Shown here: positions 15,001-30,000 of the stretch, in pieces
How the letters are laid out: each line of letters starts with the position of its first letter
How positions within the stretch are numbered: position 1 is the first letter of the stretch
Origin: Limnomonas spitsbergensis
Taxonomy: Eukaryota; Chlorophyta; Chlorophyceae; Chlamydomonadales
Assembly (NCBI GenBank): GCA_037349105.1
Contig: JAYJMM010000036.1
Span: 248,001-312,000 of the forward strand
Reading direction: 5' to 3'
Length of the DNA: 64,000 nt
Made by a program: the position numbers and the translations under genes
Notes under the pieces: generated by a model
Database searches by the model: none
Seen by the model: the letters and a program-made list of their open reading frames with translations, nothing else
Told to the model about the DNA's origin: nothing

Positions 15001-18000
15001 AGAGCTTTCAGTAGCTTTTGCTGACCCTGTCTGGCCCCACGGATTATTGGCAGCGGCAGAATAGAGCTTTCAATAGCTTTTGCTGACCTTGTCTGGCCCC
15101 ACGGATTTTTGGCAGCAGCAGAATAGAGCATTCAGTAGCTTTTGCTGACCCTGTCTGAGTGCCCCACGGATTATTGGCAGCGGCAGAATAGAGCTTTCAG
15201 TAGCTTTTGCTGACCTTGTCTGGCCCCACGGATTATTGGCAGCGGCAGAATAGAGCTTTCAGTAGCTTTTGCTGACCCTGTCTGAGTGCCCCCACGGATT
15301 ATTGGCAGCGGCAGAATAGAGCTTTCAGTAGCTTTTGCTGACCATGTCTGGCCCCACGGATTATTGGCAGCGGCAGAATAGAGCTTTCAGTAGCTTTTGC
15401 TGACCCTGTCTGAGTGCCCCCACGGATTATTGGCAGCGGCAGAATAGAGCTTTCAGTAGCTTTTGCTGACCCTGTCTGGCCCCACGGATTATTGGCAGCG
15501 GCAGAATAGAGCTTTCAGTAGCTTTTGCTGACCCTGTCTGGCCCCACGGATTTTTTGGCAGCGGCAGAATAGAGCTTTCAGTAGCTTTTGCTGACCCTGT
15601 CTGAGTGCCCCTACGGTTTATCGGCAGCGGCAGAATAGAGCTTTCAGTAGCTTTTGCTGACCCTGTCTGGCCCCACGGATTATTGGCAGCGGCAGAATAG
15701 AGCTTTCAGTAGCTTTGCTGACCCTGTCTGAGTGCCCCCACGGATTATTGGCAGCGGCAGAATAGAGCTTTCAGTTGCTTTTGCTGACCATGTCTGAGTG
15801 CTCCCACGGATTATTGGCAGCGGCAAAATAGAGCTTTCAGTAGCTTTTGCTGACCCTGTCTGGCCCCACGGATTATTGGCAGCGGCAGAATAGAGCTTTC
15901 AGTAGCTTTTGCTGACCTTGTCTGGCCCCACGGATTATTGGCAGCGGCAGAATAGAGCTTTCAGTACCTTTTGCTCACCCTGTCTCAGTGCCCCCACGGA
16001 TTATTGGCAGCGGCAGAATAGAGCTTTCAGTAGCTTTTGCTGACCCTGTCTGAGTGCCCCCATGGATTATTGGCTGCGGCAGAATAGAGCTTTCAGTAGC
16101 TTTTGCTGACTTTGTCTGGCCCCACGAATTATTGGCAGCGGCAGAATAGAGCTTTCAGTATCTTTTGCTGACCCTGTCTGAGTGCCCCCACGGATTATTG
16201 GCAGCGGCAGAATAGAGCTTTCAGTAGCTTTTGCTGACCCTGTCTGGCCCCACGGATTTTTTGGCAGCGGCAGAATAGAGCTTTCAGTAGCTTTTGCTGA
16301 CCCTGTCTGAGTGCCCCTACGGTTTATTGGCAGCGGCAGAATAGAGCTTTCAGTAGCTTTTGCTGACCCTGTCTGGCCCCACGGATTATTGGCAGCGGCA
16401 GAATAGAGCTTTCAGTAGCTTTGCTGACCCTGTCTGAGTGCCCCCACGGATTATTGGCAGCGGCAGAATAGAGCTTTCAGTTGCTTTTGCTGACCATGTC
16501 TGAGTGCTCCCACGGATTATTGGCAGCGGCAAAATAGAGCTTTCAGTAGCTTTTGCTGACCCTGTCTGGCCCCACGGATTATTGGCAGCGGCAGAATAGA
16601 GCTTTCAATAGCTTTTGCTGACCTTGTCTGGCCCCACGGATTTTTGGCAGCAGCAGAATAGAGCATTCAGTAGCTTTTGCTGACCCTGTCTGAGTGCCCC
16701 ACGGATTATTGGCAGCGGCAGAATAGAGCTTTCAGTAGCTTTTGCTGACCTTGTCTGGCCCCACGGATTATTGGCAGCGGCAGAATAGAGCTTTCAGTAG
16801 CTTTTGCTGACCCTGTCTGAGTGCCCCCACGGATTATTGGCAGCGGCAGAATAGAGCTTTCAGTAGCTTTTGCTGACCATGTCTGGCCCCACGGATTATT
16901 GGCAGCGGCAGAATAGAGCTTTCAGTAGCTTTTGCTGACCCTGTCTGAGTGCCCCCACGGATTATTGGCAGCGGCAGAATAGAGCTTTCAGTAGCTTTTG
17001 CTGACCCTGTCTGGCCCCACGGATTATTGGCAGCGGCAGAATAGAGCTTTCAGTAGCTTTTGCTGACCCTGTCTGGCCCCACGGATTTTTTGGCAGCGGC
17101 AGAATAGAGCTTTCAGTAGCTTTTGCTGACCCTGTCTGAGTGCCCCTACGGTTTATCGGCAGCGGCAGAATAGAGCTTTCAGTAGCTTTTGCTGACCCTG
17201 TCTGGCCCCACGGATTATTGGCAGCGGCAGAATAGAGCTTTCAGTAGCTTTGCTGACCCTGTCTGAGTGCCCCCACGGATTATTGGCAGCGGCAGAATAG
17301 AGCTTTCAGTTGCTTTTGCTGACCATGTCTGAGTGCTCCCACGGATTATTGGCAGCGGCAAAATAGAGCTTTCAGTAGCTTTTGCTGACCCTGTCTGGCC
17401 CCACGGATTATTGGCAGCGGCAGAATAGAGCTTTCAGTAGCTTTTGCTGACCTTGTCTGGCCCCACGGATTATTGGCAGCGGCAGAATAGAGCTTTCAGT
17501 AGCTTTTGCTGACCCTGTCTGAGTGCCCCCACGGATTATTGGCAGCGGCAGAATAGAGCTTTCAGTAGCTTTTGCTGACCATGTCTGGCCCCACGGATTA
17601 TTGGCAGCGGCAGAATAGAGCTTTCAGTAGCTTTTGCTGACCCTGTCTGAGTGCCCCCACGGATTATTGGCAGCGGCAGAATAGAGCTTTCAGTAGCTTT
17701 TGCTGACCCTGTCTGGCCCCACGGATTATTGGCAGCGGCAGAATAGAGCTTTCAGTAGCGTTTGCTGACCCTGTCTGGCCCCACGGATTATTGGCAGCGG
17801 CAGAATAGAGCTTTCAATAGCTTTTGCTGACCCTGTCTGGCCCCACGGATTATTGGAAGCGGCAGAATAGAGCTTTCAGTAGCTTTTGCTGACCCTGTCT
17901 GAGAGCCCCCACTGATTATTGGCAGCGGCAGAATAGAGCTTTCAGTAGCTTTTGCTGACCCTGTCTGGCCCCACGGATTTTTTGGCAGCAGCAGAATAGA

Positions 18001-21000
18001 GCTTTCAGTAGCTTTTGCTGACCCTGTCTGAGTGCCCCCATGGATTATTGGCTGCGGCAGAATATAGCTTTCAGTAGCTTTTGCTGACCCTGTCTGAGTG
18101 CCCCCACAGATTATTGACAGCGGCAGAATAGAGCTTTCAGTAGCTTTTGCTCACCCTGTCTGAGTGCCCCCACTGATTATTGGCAGCGGCAGAATAGAGC
18201 TTTCAGTAGCTTTTGCTGACCCCGTCTGGCCCCACGGATTTTTTGGCAGCGGCAGAATAGAGCTTTCAGTAGCTTTTGCTGACCCTGTCTGAGTGCCCCC
18301 ACGGTTTATTGGCAGCGGCAGAATAGAGCTTTCAGTAGCTTTTGCTGACCCTGTCTGGCCCCACGGATTATTGGTAGCGGCAGAATAGAGCTTTCAGTAG
18401 CTTTGCTGACCCTGTCTGAGTGCCCCCACGGATTATTGGCAGCGGCAGAAAAGAGCTTTCAGTAGCTTTTGCTGACCCTGTCTGAGTGCCCCCACGGATT
18501 ATTGGCAGCGGAAAAATAGAGCTTTCAGTAGCTTTTGCTGACCCTGCCTGGCCCCACGGATTATTGGCAGCGGCAGAATAGAGCTTTCAGTAGCTTTTGC
18601 TGACCTTGTCTGGCCTCACGGATTTTCGGCAGCAGCAGAATAGAGCTTTCAGTAGCTTTTGCTGACCCTGTCTGAGTGCCCCACGGATTATTGGCAGCGG
18701 CAGAATAGAGCTTTCAGTAGCTTTTGCTGACCCTGTCTGGCCCCACGGATTATTGGCAACGGCAGAAAAGAGCTTTCAGTAGCTTTTGCTGACCCTGTCT
18801 CAGTGCCCCCACGGATTATTGGCAGCGGCAGAATAGAGCTTTCAGTAGCTTTTGCTGACCCTGTCTGAGTGCCCCCACGGATTATTGGCAGCGGCAGAAT
18901 AGAGCTTTCAGTAGCTTTTGCTGACCCTGTCTGGCCCCACGGATTATTGGCAGCGGCAGAATAGAGCTTTCAGTAGCTTTTGCTGACCCTGTCTGAGTGC
19001 CCCCACGGATTATTGGCAGCGGCAGAATAGAGCTTTCAGTAGCTTTTGCTGACCCTGTCTGGCCCCACGAATTATTGGCAGCGGCAGAATAGAGCTTTCA
19101 GTAGCGTTTGCTGACCCTGTCTGGCCCCACGGATTATTGGCAGCGGCAGAATAGAGCTTTCAATAGCTTTTGCTGACCCTGTCTGGCCCCACGGATTATT
19201 GGAAGCGGCAGAATAGAGCTTTCAGTAGCTTTTGCTGACCCTGTCTGAGAGCCCCCACTGATTATTGGCAGCGGCAGAATAGAGCTTTCAGTAGCTTTTG
19301 CTGACCCTGTCTGGCCCCACGGATTTTTGGCAGCAGCAGAATAGAGCTTTCAGTAGCTTTTGCTGACCCTGTCTGAGTGCCCCCATGGATTATTGGCTGC
19401 GGCAGAATAGAGATTTCAGTAGCTTTTGCTGACCCTGTGTGGCCCCACGGATTATTGACAGCGGCAGAATAGAGCTTTCAGTAGCTTTTGCTCACCCTGT
19501 CTGAGTGCCCCCACGGATTATTGGCAGCGGCAGAATAGAGCTTTCAGTAGCTTTTGCTGACCCTGTCTGGCCCCACGGATTTTTTGGCAGCGGCAGAATA
19601 GAGCTTTCAGTAGCTTTTGCTGACCCTGTCTGAGTGCCCCTACGGTTTATTGGCAGCGGCAGAATAGAGCTTTCAGTAGCTTTTGCTGACCCTGCCTGGC
19701 CCCACGGATTATTGGCAGCGGCAGAATAGATCTTTCAGTAGCTTTGCTGACCCTGTCTGAGTGCCCCCACGGATTATTGGCAGCGGCAGAATAGAGCTTT
19801 CAGTAGCTTTTGCTGACCCTGTCTGAGTGCCCCCACGGATTATTGGCAGCGGCAAAATAGAGCTTTCAGTAGCTTTTGCTGACCCTGTCTGGCCCCACGG
19901 ATTATTGGCAGCGGCAGAATAGAGCTTTCAGTAGCTTTTGCTGACCTTGTCTGGCCTCACGGATTTTCGGCAGCAGCAGAATAGAGCTTTCAGTAGCTTT
20001 TGCTGACCCTGTCTGAGTGCCCCACGGATTATTGGCAGCGGCAGAATAGAGCTTTCAGTAGCTTTTGCTGACCCTGTCTGGCCCCACGGATTATTGGCAA
20101 CGGCAGAAAAGAGCTTTCAGTAGCTTTTGCTGACCCTGTCTCAGTGCCCCCACGGATTATTGGCAGCGGCAGAATAGAGCTTTCAGTAGCTTTTGCTGAC
20201 CCTGTCTGAGTGCCCCCACGGATTATTGGCAGCGGCAGAATAGAGCTTTCAGTAGCTTTTGCTGACCCTGTCTGGCCCCACGGATTATTGGAAGCGGCAG
20301 AATAGAGCTTTCAGTAGCTTTTGCTGACCCTGTCTGAGAGCCCCCACTGATTATTGGCAGCGGCAGAATAGAGCTTTCAGTAGCTTTTGCTGACCCTGTC
20401 TGGCCCCACGGATTTTTGGCAGCAGCAGAATAGAGCTTTCAGTAGCTTTTGCTGACCCTGTCTGAGTGCCCCCATGGATTATTGGCTGCGGCAGAATAGA
20501 GCTTTCAGTAGCTTTTGCTGACCCTGTCTGGCCCCACGGATTATTGGCAGCGGCAGAATAGAGCTTTCAGTAGCTTTTGCTGACCCTGTCTCAGTGCCCC
20601 CACGGATTATTGGCAGCGGCAGAATAGAGCTTTCAGTAGTTTTTGCTGACCCTGTCTGGCCCCACGGATTTTTTGGCAGCGGCAGAATAGAGCTTTCAGT
20701 AGCTTTTGCTGACCCTGTCTGAGTGCCCCTACGGTTTATTGGCAGCGGCAGAATAGAGCTTTCAGTAGCTTTTGCTGACCCTGTCTGGCCCCACGGATTA
20801 TTGGCAGCGGCAGAATAGAGCTTTCAGTAGCTTTGCTGACCCTGTCTGAGTGCCCCCACGGATTATTGGCAGCGGCAGAATAGAGCTTTCAGTAGCTTTT
20901 TCTGACCCTGTCTGAGTGCCCCCACGGATTATTGGCAGCGGCAAAATAGAGCTTTCAGTAGCTTTTGCTGACCCTGTCTGGCCCCACGGATTATTGGCAG

Positions 21001-24000
21001 CGGCAGAATAGAGGTTTCAGTAGCTTTTGCTGACCTTGTCTGGCCCCACGGATTTTTGGCAGCAGCAGAATAGAGCTTTCAGTAGCTTTTGCTGACCCTG
21101 TCAGAGTGCCCCACGGATTATTGGCAGCGGCAGAATTAAGCTTTCAGTAGCTTTTGCTGACCCTGTCTGGCCCCACGGATTATTGGCAGCGGCAGAATAG
21201 AGCTTTCAGTACCTTTTGCTGACCCTGTCTCAGTGCCCCCACGGATTATTGGTAGCGGCAGAATAGAGCTTTCAGTAGCTTTTGCTGACCCTGTCTGAGT
21301 GCCCCCACGGATTATTGGCAGCGGCAGAATAGAGCTTTCAGTAGCTTTTGCTGACCCTGTTTGGCCCCACGGATTATTGGCAGCGGCAGAATAGAGCTTT
21401 CAGTAGCTTTTGCTGACCCTGTCTGAGTGCCCCCACGGATTATTGGCAGCGGCAGAATAGAACTTTCAGTAGCTTTTGCTGACCCTGTCTGGCCCCACGG
21501 ATTATTGGAAGCGGCAGAATAGAGCTTTCAGTAGCTTTTGCTGACCCTGTCTGAGAGCCCCCACTGATTATTGGCAGCGGCAGAATAGAGCTTTCAGTAG
21601 CTTTTGCTGACCCTGTCTGGCCCCACGGATTTTTTGGCAGCAGCAGAATAGAGCTTTCAGTAGCTTTTGCTGACCCTGTCTGAGTGCCCCCATGGATTAT
21701 TGGCTGCGGCAGAATATAGCTTTCAGTAGCTTTTGCTGACCCTGTCTGAGTGCCCCCACGGATTATTGACAGCGGCAGAATAGAGCTTTCAGTAGCTTTT
21801 GCTCACCCTGTCTGAGTGCCCCCACGGATTATTGGCAGCGGCAGATTAGAGCTTTCAGTAGCTTTTGCTGACCCTGTCTGGCCCCACGGATTTTTTGGCA
21901 GCGGCAGAATAGAGCTTTCAGTAGCTTTTGCTGACCCTGTCTGAGTGCCCCCACGGTTTATTGGCAGCGGCAGAATAGAGCTTTCAGTAGCTTTTGCTGA
22001 CCCTGTCTGGCCCCACGGATTATTGGTAGCGGCAGAATAGAGCTTTCAGTAGCTTTGCTGACCCTGTCTGAGTGCCCCCACGGATTATTGGCAGCGGCAG
22101 AAAAGAGCTTTCAGTAGCTTTTGCTGACCCTGTCTGAGTGCCCCCACGGATTATTGGCAGCGGAAAAATAGAGCTTTCAGTAGCTTTTGCTGACCCTGCC
22201 TGGCCCCACGGATTATTGGCAGCGGCAGAATAGAGCTTTCAGTAGCTTTTGCTGACCTTGTCTGGCCTCACGGATTTTCGGCAGCAGCAGAATAGAGCTT
22301 TCAGTAGCTTTTGCTGACCCTGTCTGAGTGCCCCACGGATTATTGGCAGCGGCAGAATAGAGCTTTCAGTAGCTTTTGCTGACCCTGTCTGGCCCCACGG
22401 ATTATTGGCAACGGCAGAAAAGAGCTTTCAGTAGCTTTTGCTGACCCTGTCTCAGTGCCCCCACGGATTATTGGCAGCGGCAGAATAGAGCTTTCAGTAG
22501 CTTTTGCTGACCCTGTCTGAGTGCCCCCACGGATTATTGGCAGCGGCAGAATAGAGCTTTCAGTAGCTTTTGCTGACCCTGTCTGGCCCCACGGATTATT
22601 GGCAGCGGCAGAATAGAGCTTTCAGTAGCTTTTGCTGACCCTGTCTGAGTGCCCCCACGGATTATTGGCAGCGGCAGAATAGAGCTTTCAGTAGCTTTTG
22701 CTGACCCTGTCTGGCCCCACGGATTATTGGCAGCGGCAGAATAGAGCTTTCAGTAGCTTTTGCTGACCCTGTCTGGCCCCACGGATTATTGGCAGCGGCA
22801 GAATAGAGCTTTCAGTAGCGTTTGCTGACCCTGTCTGGCCCCACGGATTATTGGCAGCGGCAGAATAGAGCTTTCAGTAGCGTTTGCTGACCCTGTCTGG
22901 CCCCACGGATTATTGGCAGCGGCAGAATAGAGCTTTCAATAGCTTTTGCTGACCCTGTCTGGCCCCACGGATTATTGGAAGCGGCAGAATAGAGCTTTCA
23001 GTAGCTTTTGCTGACCCTGTCTGAGAGCCCCCACTGATTATTGGCAGCGGCAGAATAGAGCTTTCAGTAGCTTTTGCTGACCCTGTCTGGCCCCACGGAT
23101 TTTTGGCAGCGGCAGAATAGAGCTTTCAGTAGCTTTTGCTGACCCTGTCTGAGTGCCCCCACGGATTATTGGCAGCGGCAGAATAGAGCTTTCAGTAGCT
23201 TTTGCTGACCCTGTCTGGCCCCACGGATTATTGGAAGCGGCAGAATAGAGCTTTCAGTAGCTTTTGCTGACCCTGTCTGAGAGCCCCCACTGATTATTGG
23301 CAGCGGCAGAATAGAGCTTTCAGTAGCTTTTGCTGACCCTGTCTGGCCCCACGGATTTTTTGGCAGCAGCAGAATAGAGCTTTCAGTAGCTTTTGCTGAC
23401 ACTGTCTGAGTGCCCCCATGGATTATTGGCTGCGGCAGAATAGAGCTTTCAGTAGCTTTTGCTGACCCTGTCTGGCCCCACGGATTATTGGCAGCGGCAG
23501 AATAGAGCTTTCAGTAGCTTTGCTGACCCTGTCTCAGTGCCCCCACGGATTATTGGCAGCGGCAGAATAGAGCTTTCAGTAGCTTTTGCTGACCCTGTCT
23601 GGCCCCACGGATTATTGGCAGCGGCAGAATTGAGCTTTCAGTAGCTTTTGCTGACCCTGTCTGGCCCCACGGATTATTGGTAGCGACAGAATAGAGCTTT
23701 CAGTACCTTTTGCTGACCCTGTCTCAGTGCCCCCACGGATTATTGGTAGCGGCAGAATAGAGCTTTCAGTAGCTTTTGCTGACCCTGTCTGAGTGCCCCC
23801 ACGGATTATTGGCAGCGGCAGAATAGAGCTTTCAGTAGCTTTTGCTGACCCTGTCTGGCCCCACGGATTATTGGCAGCGGCAGAATAGAGCTTTCAGTAG
23901 CTTTTGCTGACCCTGTCTGAGTGCCCCCACGGATTATTGGCAGCGGCAGAATAGAGCTTTCAGTAGCTTTTGCTGATCCTGTCTGGCCCCACGGATTATT

Positions 24001-27000
24001 GGCAGCGGCAGAATAGAGCTTTCAGTAGCGTTTGCTGACCCTGTCTGGCCCCACGGATTATTGGCAGCGGCAGAATAGAGCTTTCAGTAGCTTTTGCTGA
24101 CCCTGTCTCAGTGCCCCCACGGATTATTGGCAGCGGCAGAATAGAGCTTTCAGTAGCTTTTGCTGACCCTGTCTGAGTGCCCCCACGGATTATTGGCAGC
24201 GGCAGAATAGAGCTTTCAGTAGCTTTTGCTGACCCTGTCTGGCCCCACGGATTTTTTGGCAGCGGCAGAATAGAGCTTTCAGTAGCTTTTGCTGACCCTG
24301 TCTGAGTGCCCCCACGGTTTATTGGCAGCGGCAGAATAGAGCTTTCAGTAGCTTTTGCTGACCCTGTCTGGCCCCACGGATTATTGGTAGCGGCAGAATA
24401 GAGCTTTCAGTAGCTTTGCTGACCCTGTCTGAGTGCCCCCACGGATTATTGGCAGCGGCAGAAAAGAGCTTTCAGTAGCTTTTGCTGACCCTGTCTGAGT
24501 GCCCCCACGGATTATTGGCAGCGGAAAAATAGAGCTTTCAGTAGCTTTTGCTGACCCTGCCTGGCCCCACGGATTATTGGCAGCGGCAGAATAGAGCTTT
24601 CAGTAGCTTTTGCTGACCTTGTCTGGCCTCACGGATTTTCGGCAGCAGCAGAATAGAGCTTTCAGTAGCTTTTGCTGACCCTGTCTGAGTGCCCCACGGA
24701 TTATTGGCAGCGGCAGAATAGAGCTTTCAGTAGCTTTTGCTGACCCTGTCTGGCCCCACGGATTATTGGCAACGGCAGAAAAGAGCTTTCAGTAGCTTTT
24801 GCTGACCCTGTCTCAGTGCCCCCACGGATTATTGGCAGCGGCAGAATAGAGCTTTCAGTAGCTTTTGCTGACCCTGTCTGAGTGCCCCCACGGATTATTG
24901 GCAGCGGCAGAATAGAGCTTTCAGTAGCTTTTGCTGACCCTGTCTGGCCCCACGGATTATTGGCAGCGGCAGAATAGAGCTTTCAGTAGCTTTTGCTGAC
25001 CCTGTCTGAGTGCCCCCACGGATTATTGGCAGCGGCAGAATAGAGCTTTCAGTAGCTTTTGCTGACCCTGTCTGGCCCCACGGATTATTGGCAGCGGCAG
25101 AATAGAGCTTTCAGTAGCTTTTGCTGACCCTGTCTGGCCCCACGGATTATTGGCAACGGCAGAAAAGAGCTTTCAGTAGCTTTTGCTGACCCTGTCTCAG
25201 TGCCCCCACGGATTATTGGCAGCGGCAGAATAGAGCTTTCAGTAGCTTTTGCTGACCCTGTCTGAGTGCCCCCACGGATTATTGGCAGCGGCAGAATAGA
25301 GCTTTCAGTAGCTTTTGCTGACCCTGTCTGGCCCCACGGATTATTGGCAGCGGCAGAATAGAGCTTTCAGTAGCTTTTGCTGACCCTGTCTGAGTGCCCC
25401 CACGGATTATTGGCAGCGGCAGAATAGAGCTTTCAGTAGCTTTTGCTGACCCTGTCTGGCCCCACGGATTATTGGCAGCGGCAGAATAGAGCTTTCAGTA
25501 GCGTTTGCTGACCCTGTCTGGCCCCACGGATTATTGGCAGCGGCAGAATAGAGCTTTCAATAGCTTTTGCTGACCCTGTCTGGCCCCACGGATTATTGGA
25601 AGCGGCAGAATAGAGCTTTCAGTAGCTTTTGCTGACCCTGTCTGAGAGCCCCCACTGATTATTGGCAGCGGCAGAATAGAGCTTTCAGTAGCTTTTGCTG
25701 ACCCTGTCTGGCCCCACGGATTTTTGGCAGCGGCAGAATAGAGCTTTCAGTAGCTTTTGCTGACCCTGTCTGAGTGCCCCCACGGATTATTGGCAGCGGC
25801 AGAATAGAGCTTTCAGTAGCTTTTGCTGACCCTGTCTGGCCCCACGGATTATTGGAAGCGGCAGAATAGAGCTTTCAGTAGCTTTTGCTGACCCTGTCTG
25901 AGAGCCCCCACTGATTATTGGCAGCGGCAGAATAGAGCTTTCAGTAGCTTTTGCTGACCCTGTCTGGCCCCACGGATTTTTTGGCAGCAGCAGAATAGAG
26001 CTTTCAGTAGCTTTTGCTGACCCTGTCTGAGTGCCCCCATGGATTATTGGCTGCGGCAGAATAGAGCTTTCAGTAGCTTTTGCTGACCCTGTCTGGCCCC
26101 ACGGATTATTGGCAGCGGCAGAATAGAGCTTTCAGTAGCTTTGCTGACCCTGTCTCAGTGCCCCCACGGATTATTGGCAGCGGCAGAATAGAGCTTTCAG
26201 TAGCTTTTGCTGACCCTGTCTGGCCCCACGGATTATTGGCAGCGGCAGAATTGAGCTTTCAGTAGCTTTTGCTGACCCTGTCTGGCCCCACGGATTATTG
26301 GTAGCGACAGAATAGAGCTTTCAGTACCTTTTGCTGACCCTGTCTCAGTGCCCCCACGGATTATTGGTAGCGGCAGAATAGAGCTTTCAGTAGCTTTTGC
26401 TGACCCTGTCTGAGTGCCCCCACGGATTATTGGCAGCGGCAGAATAGAGCTTTCAGTAGCTTTTGCTGACCCTGTCTGGCCCCACGGATTATTGGCAGCG
26501 GCAGAATAGAGCTTTCAGTAGCTTTTGCTGACCCTGTCTGAGTGCCCCCACGGATTATTGGCAGCGGCAGAATAGAGCTTTCAGTAGCTTTTGCTGATCC
26601 TGTCTGGCCCCACGGATTATTGGCAGCGGCAGAATAGAGCTTTCAGTAGCGTTTGCTGACCCTGTCTGGCCCCACGGATTATTGGCAGCGGCAGAATAGA
26701 GCTTTCAGTAGCTTTTGCTGACCCTGTCTCAGTGCCCCCACGGATTATTGGCAGCGGCAGAATAGAGCTTTCAGTAGCTTTTGCTGACCCTGTCTGAGTG
26801 CCCCCACGGATTATTGGCAGCGGCAGAATAGAGCTTTCAGTAGCTTTTGCTGACCCTGTCTGGCCCCACGGATTTTTTGGCAGCGGCAGAATAGAGCTTT
26901 CAGTAGCTTTTGCTGACCCTGTCTGAGTGCCCCCACGGTTTATTGGCAGCGGCAGAATAGAGCTTTCAGTAGCTTTTGCTGACCCTGTCTGGCCCCACGG

Positions 27001-30000
27001 ATTATTGGTAGCGGCAGAATAGAGCTTTCAGTAGCTTTGCTGACCCTGTCTGAGTGCCCCCACGGATTATTGGCAGCGGCAGAAAAGAGCTTTCAGTAGC
27101 TTTTGCTGACCCTGTCTGAGTGCCCCCACGGATTATTGGCAGCGGAAAAATAGAGCTTTCAGTAGCTTTTGCTGACCCTGCCTGGCCCCACGGATTATTG
27201 GCAGCGGCAGAATAGAGCTTTCAGTAGCTTTTGCTGACCTTGTCTGGCCTCACGGATTTTCGGCAGCAGCAGAATAGAGCTTTCAGTAGCTTTTGCTGAC
27301 CCTGTCTGAGTGCCCCACGGATTATTGGCAGCGGCAGAATAGAGCTTTCAGTAGCTTTTGCTGACCCTGTCTGGCCCCACGGATTATTGGCAACGGCAGA
27401 AAAGAGCTTTCAGTAGCTTTTGCTGACCCTGTCTCAGTGCCCCCACGGATTATTGGCAGCGGCAGAATAGAGCTTTCAGTAGCTTTTGCTGACCCTGTCT
27501 GAGTGCCCCCACGGATTATTGGCAGCGGCAGAATAGAGCTTTCAGTAGCTTTTGCTGACCCTGTCTGGCCCCACGGATTATTGGCAGCGGCAGAATAGAG
27601 CTTTCAGTAGCTTTTGCTGACCCTGTCTGAGTGCCCCCACGGATTATTGGCAGCGGCAGAATAGAGCTTTCAGTAGCTTTTGCTGACCCTGTCTGGCCCC
27701 ACGGATTATTGGCAGCGGCAGAATAGAGCTTTCAGTAGCGTTTGCTGACCCTGTCTGGCCCCACGGATTATTGGCAGCGGCAGAATAGAGCTTTCAATAG
27801 CTTTTGCTGACCCTGTCTGGCCCCACGGATTATTGGAAGCGGCAGAATAGAGCTTTCAGTAGCTTTTGCTGACCCTGTCTGAGAGCCCCCACTGATTATT
27901 GGCAGCGGCAGAATAGAGCTTTCAGTAGCTTTTGCTGACCCTGTCTGGCCCCACGGATTTTTGGCAGCAGCAGAATAGAGCTTTCAGTAGATTTTGCTGA
28001 CCCTGTCTGAGTGCCCCCATGGATTATTGGCTGCGGCAGAATAGAGCTTTCAGTAGCTTTTGCTGACCCTGTGTGGCCCCACGGATTATTGACAGCGGCA
28101 GAATAGAGCTTTCAGTAGCTTTTGCTCACCCTGTCTGAGTGCCCCCACGGATTATTGGCAGCGGCAGAATAGAGCTTTCAGTAGCTTTTGCTGACCCTGT
28201 CTGGCCCCACGGATTTTTTGGCAGCGGCAGAATAGAGCTTTCAGTAGCTTTTGCTGACCCTGTCTGAGTGCCCCTACGGTTTATTGGCAGCGGCAGAATA
28301 GAGCTTTCAGTAGCTTTTGCTGACCCTGCCTGGCCCCACGGATTATTGGCAGCGGCAGAATAGAGCTTTCAGTAGCTTTGCTGACCCTGTCTGAGTGCCC
28401 CCACGGATTATTGGCAGCGGCAGAATAGAGCTTTCAGTAGCTTTTGCTGACTCTGTCTGAGTGCCCCCACGGATTATTGGCAGCGGCAAAATAGAGCTTT
28501 CAGTAGCTTTTGCTGACCCTGTCTGGCCCCAAGGATTATTGGCAGCGGCAGAATAGAGCTTTCAGTAGCTTTTGCTGACCTTGTCTGGCCTCACGGATTT
28601 TCGGCAGCAGCAGAATAGAGCTTTCAGTAGCTTTTGCTGACCCTGTCTGAGTGCCCCACGGATTATTGGCAGCGGCAGAATAGAGCTTTCAGTAGCTTTT
28701 GCTGACCCTGTCTGGCCCCACGGATTATTGGCAACGGCAGAAAAGAGCTTTCAGTAGCTTTTGCTGACCCTGTCTCAGTGCCCCCACGGATTATTGGCAG
28801 CGGCAGAATAGAGCTTTCAGTAGCTTTTGCTGACCCTGTCTGAGTGCCCCCACGGATTATTGGCAGCGGCAGAATAGAGCTTTCAGTAGCTTTTGCTGAC
28901 CCTGTCTGGCCCCACGGATTATTGGAAGCGGCAGAATAGAGCTTTCAGTAGCTTTTGCTGACCCTGTCTGAGAGCCCCCACTGATTATTGGCAGCGGCAG
29001 AATAGAGCTTTCAGTAGCTTTTGCTGACCCTGTCTGGCCCCACGGATTTTTTGGCAGCAGCAGAATAGAGCTTTCAGTAGCTTTTGCTGACCCTGTCTGA
29101 GTGCCCCCATGGATTATTGGCTGCGGCAGAATAGAGCTTTCAGTAGCTTTTGCTGACCCTATCTGCCCCCACGGATTATTGGCAGCGGCAGAATAGAGCT
29201 TTCAGTAGCTTTGCTGACCCTGTCTCAGTGCCCCCACGGATTATTGGCAGCGGCAGAATAGAGCTTTCAGTAGCTTTTGCTGACCCTGTCTGGCCCCACG
29301 GATTATTGGCAGCGGCAGAATTGAGCTTTCAGTAGCTTTTGCTGACCCTGTCTGGCCCCACGGATTATTGGTAGCGGCAGAATAGAGCTTTCAGTACCTT
29401 TTGCTGACCCTGTCTCAGTGCCCCCACGGATTATTGGTAGCGGCAGAATAGAGCTTTCAGTAGCTTTTGCTGACCCTGTCTGAGTGCCCCCACGGATTAT
29501 TGGCAGCGGCAGAATAGAGCTTTCAGTAGCTTTTGCTGACCCTGTCTGCCCCCACGGATTATTGGCAGCGGCAGAATAGAGCTTTCAGTAGCTTTTGCTG
29601 ACCCTGTCTGAGTGCCCCCACGGATTATTGGCAGCGGCAGAATAGAGCTTTCAGTAGCTTTTGCTGATCCTGTCTGGCCCCACGGATTATTGGCAGCGGC
29701 AGAATAGAGCTTTCAGTAGCGTTTGCTGACCCTGTCTGGCCCCACGGATTATTGGCAGCGGCAGAATAGAGCTTTCAGTAGCTTTTGCTGACCCTGTCTC
29801 AGTGCCCCCACGGATTATTGGCAGCGGCAGAATAGAGCTTTCAGTAGCTTTTGCTGACCCTGTCTGAGTGCCCCCACGGATTATTGGCAGCGGCAGAATA
29901 GAGCTTTCAGTAGCTTTTGCTGACCCTGTCTGGCCCCACGGATTATTGGCAGCGGCAGAATAGAGCTTTCAGTAGCGTTTGCTGACCCAGTCTGGCCCCA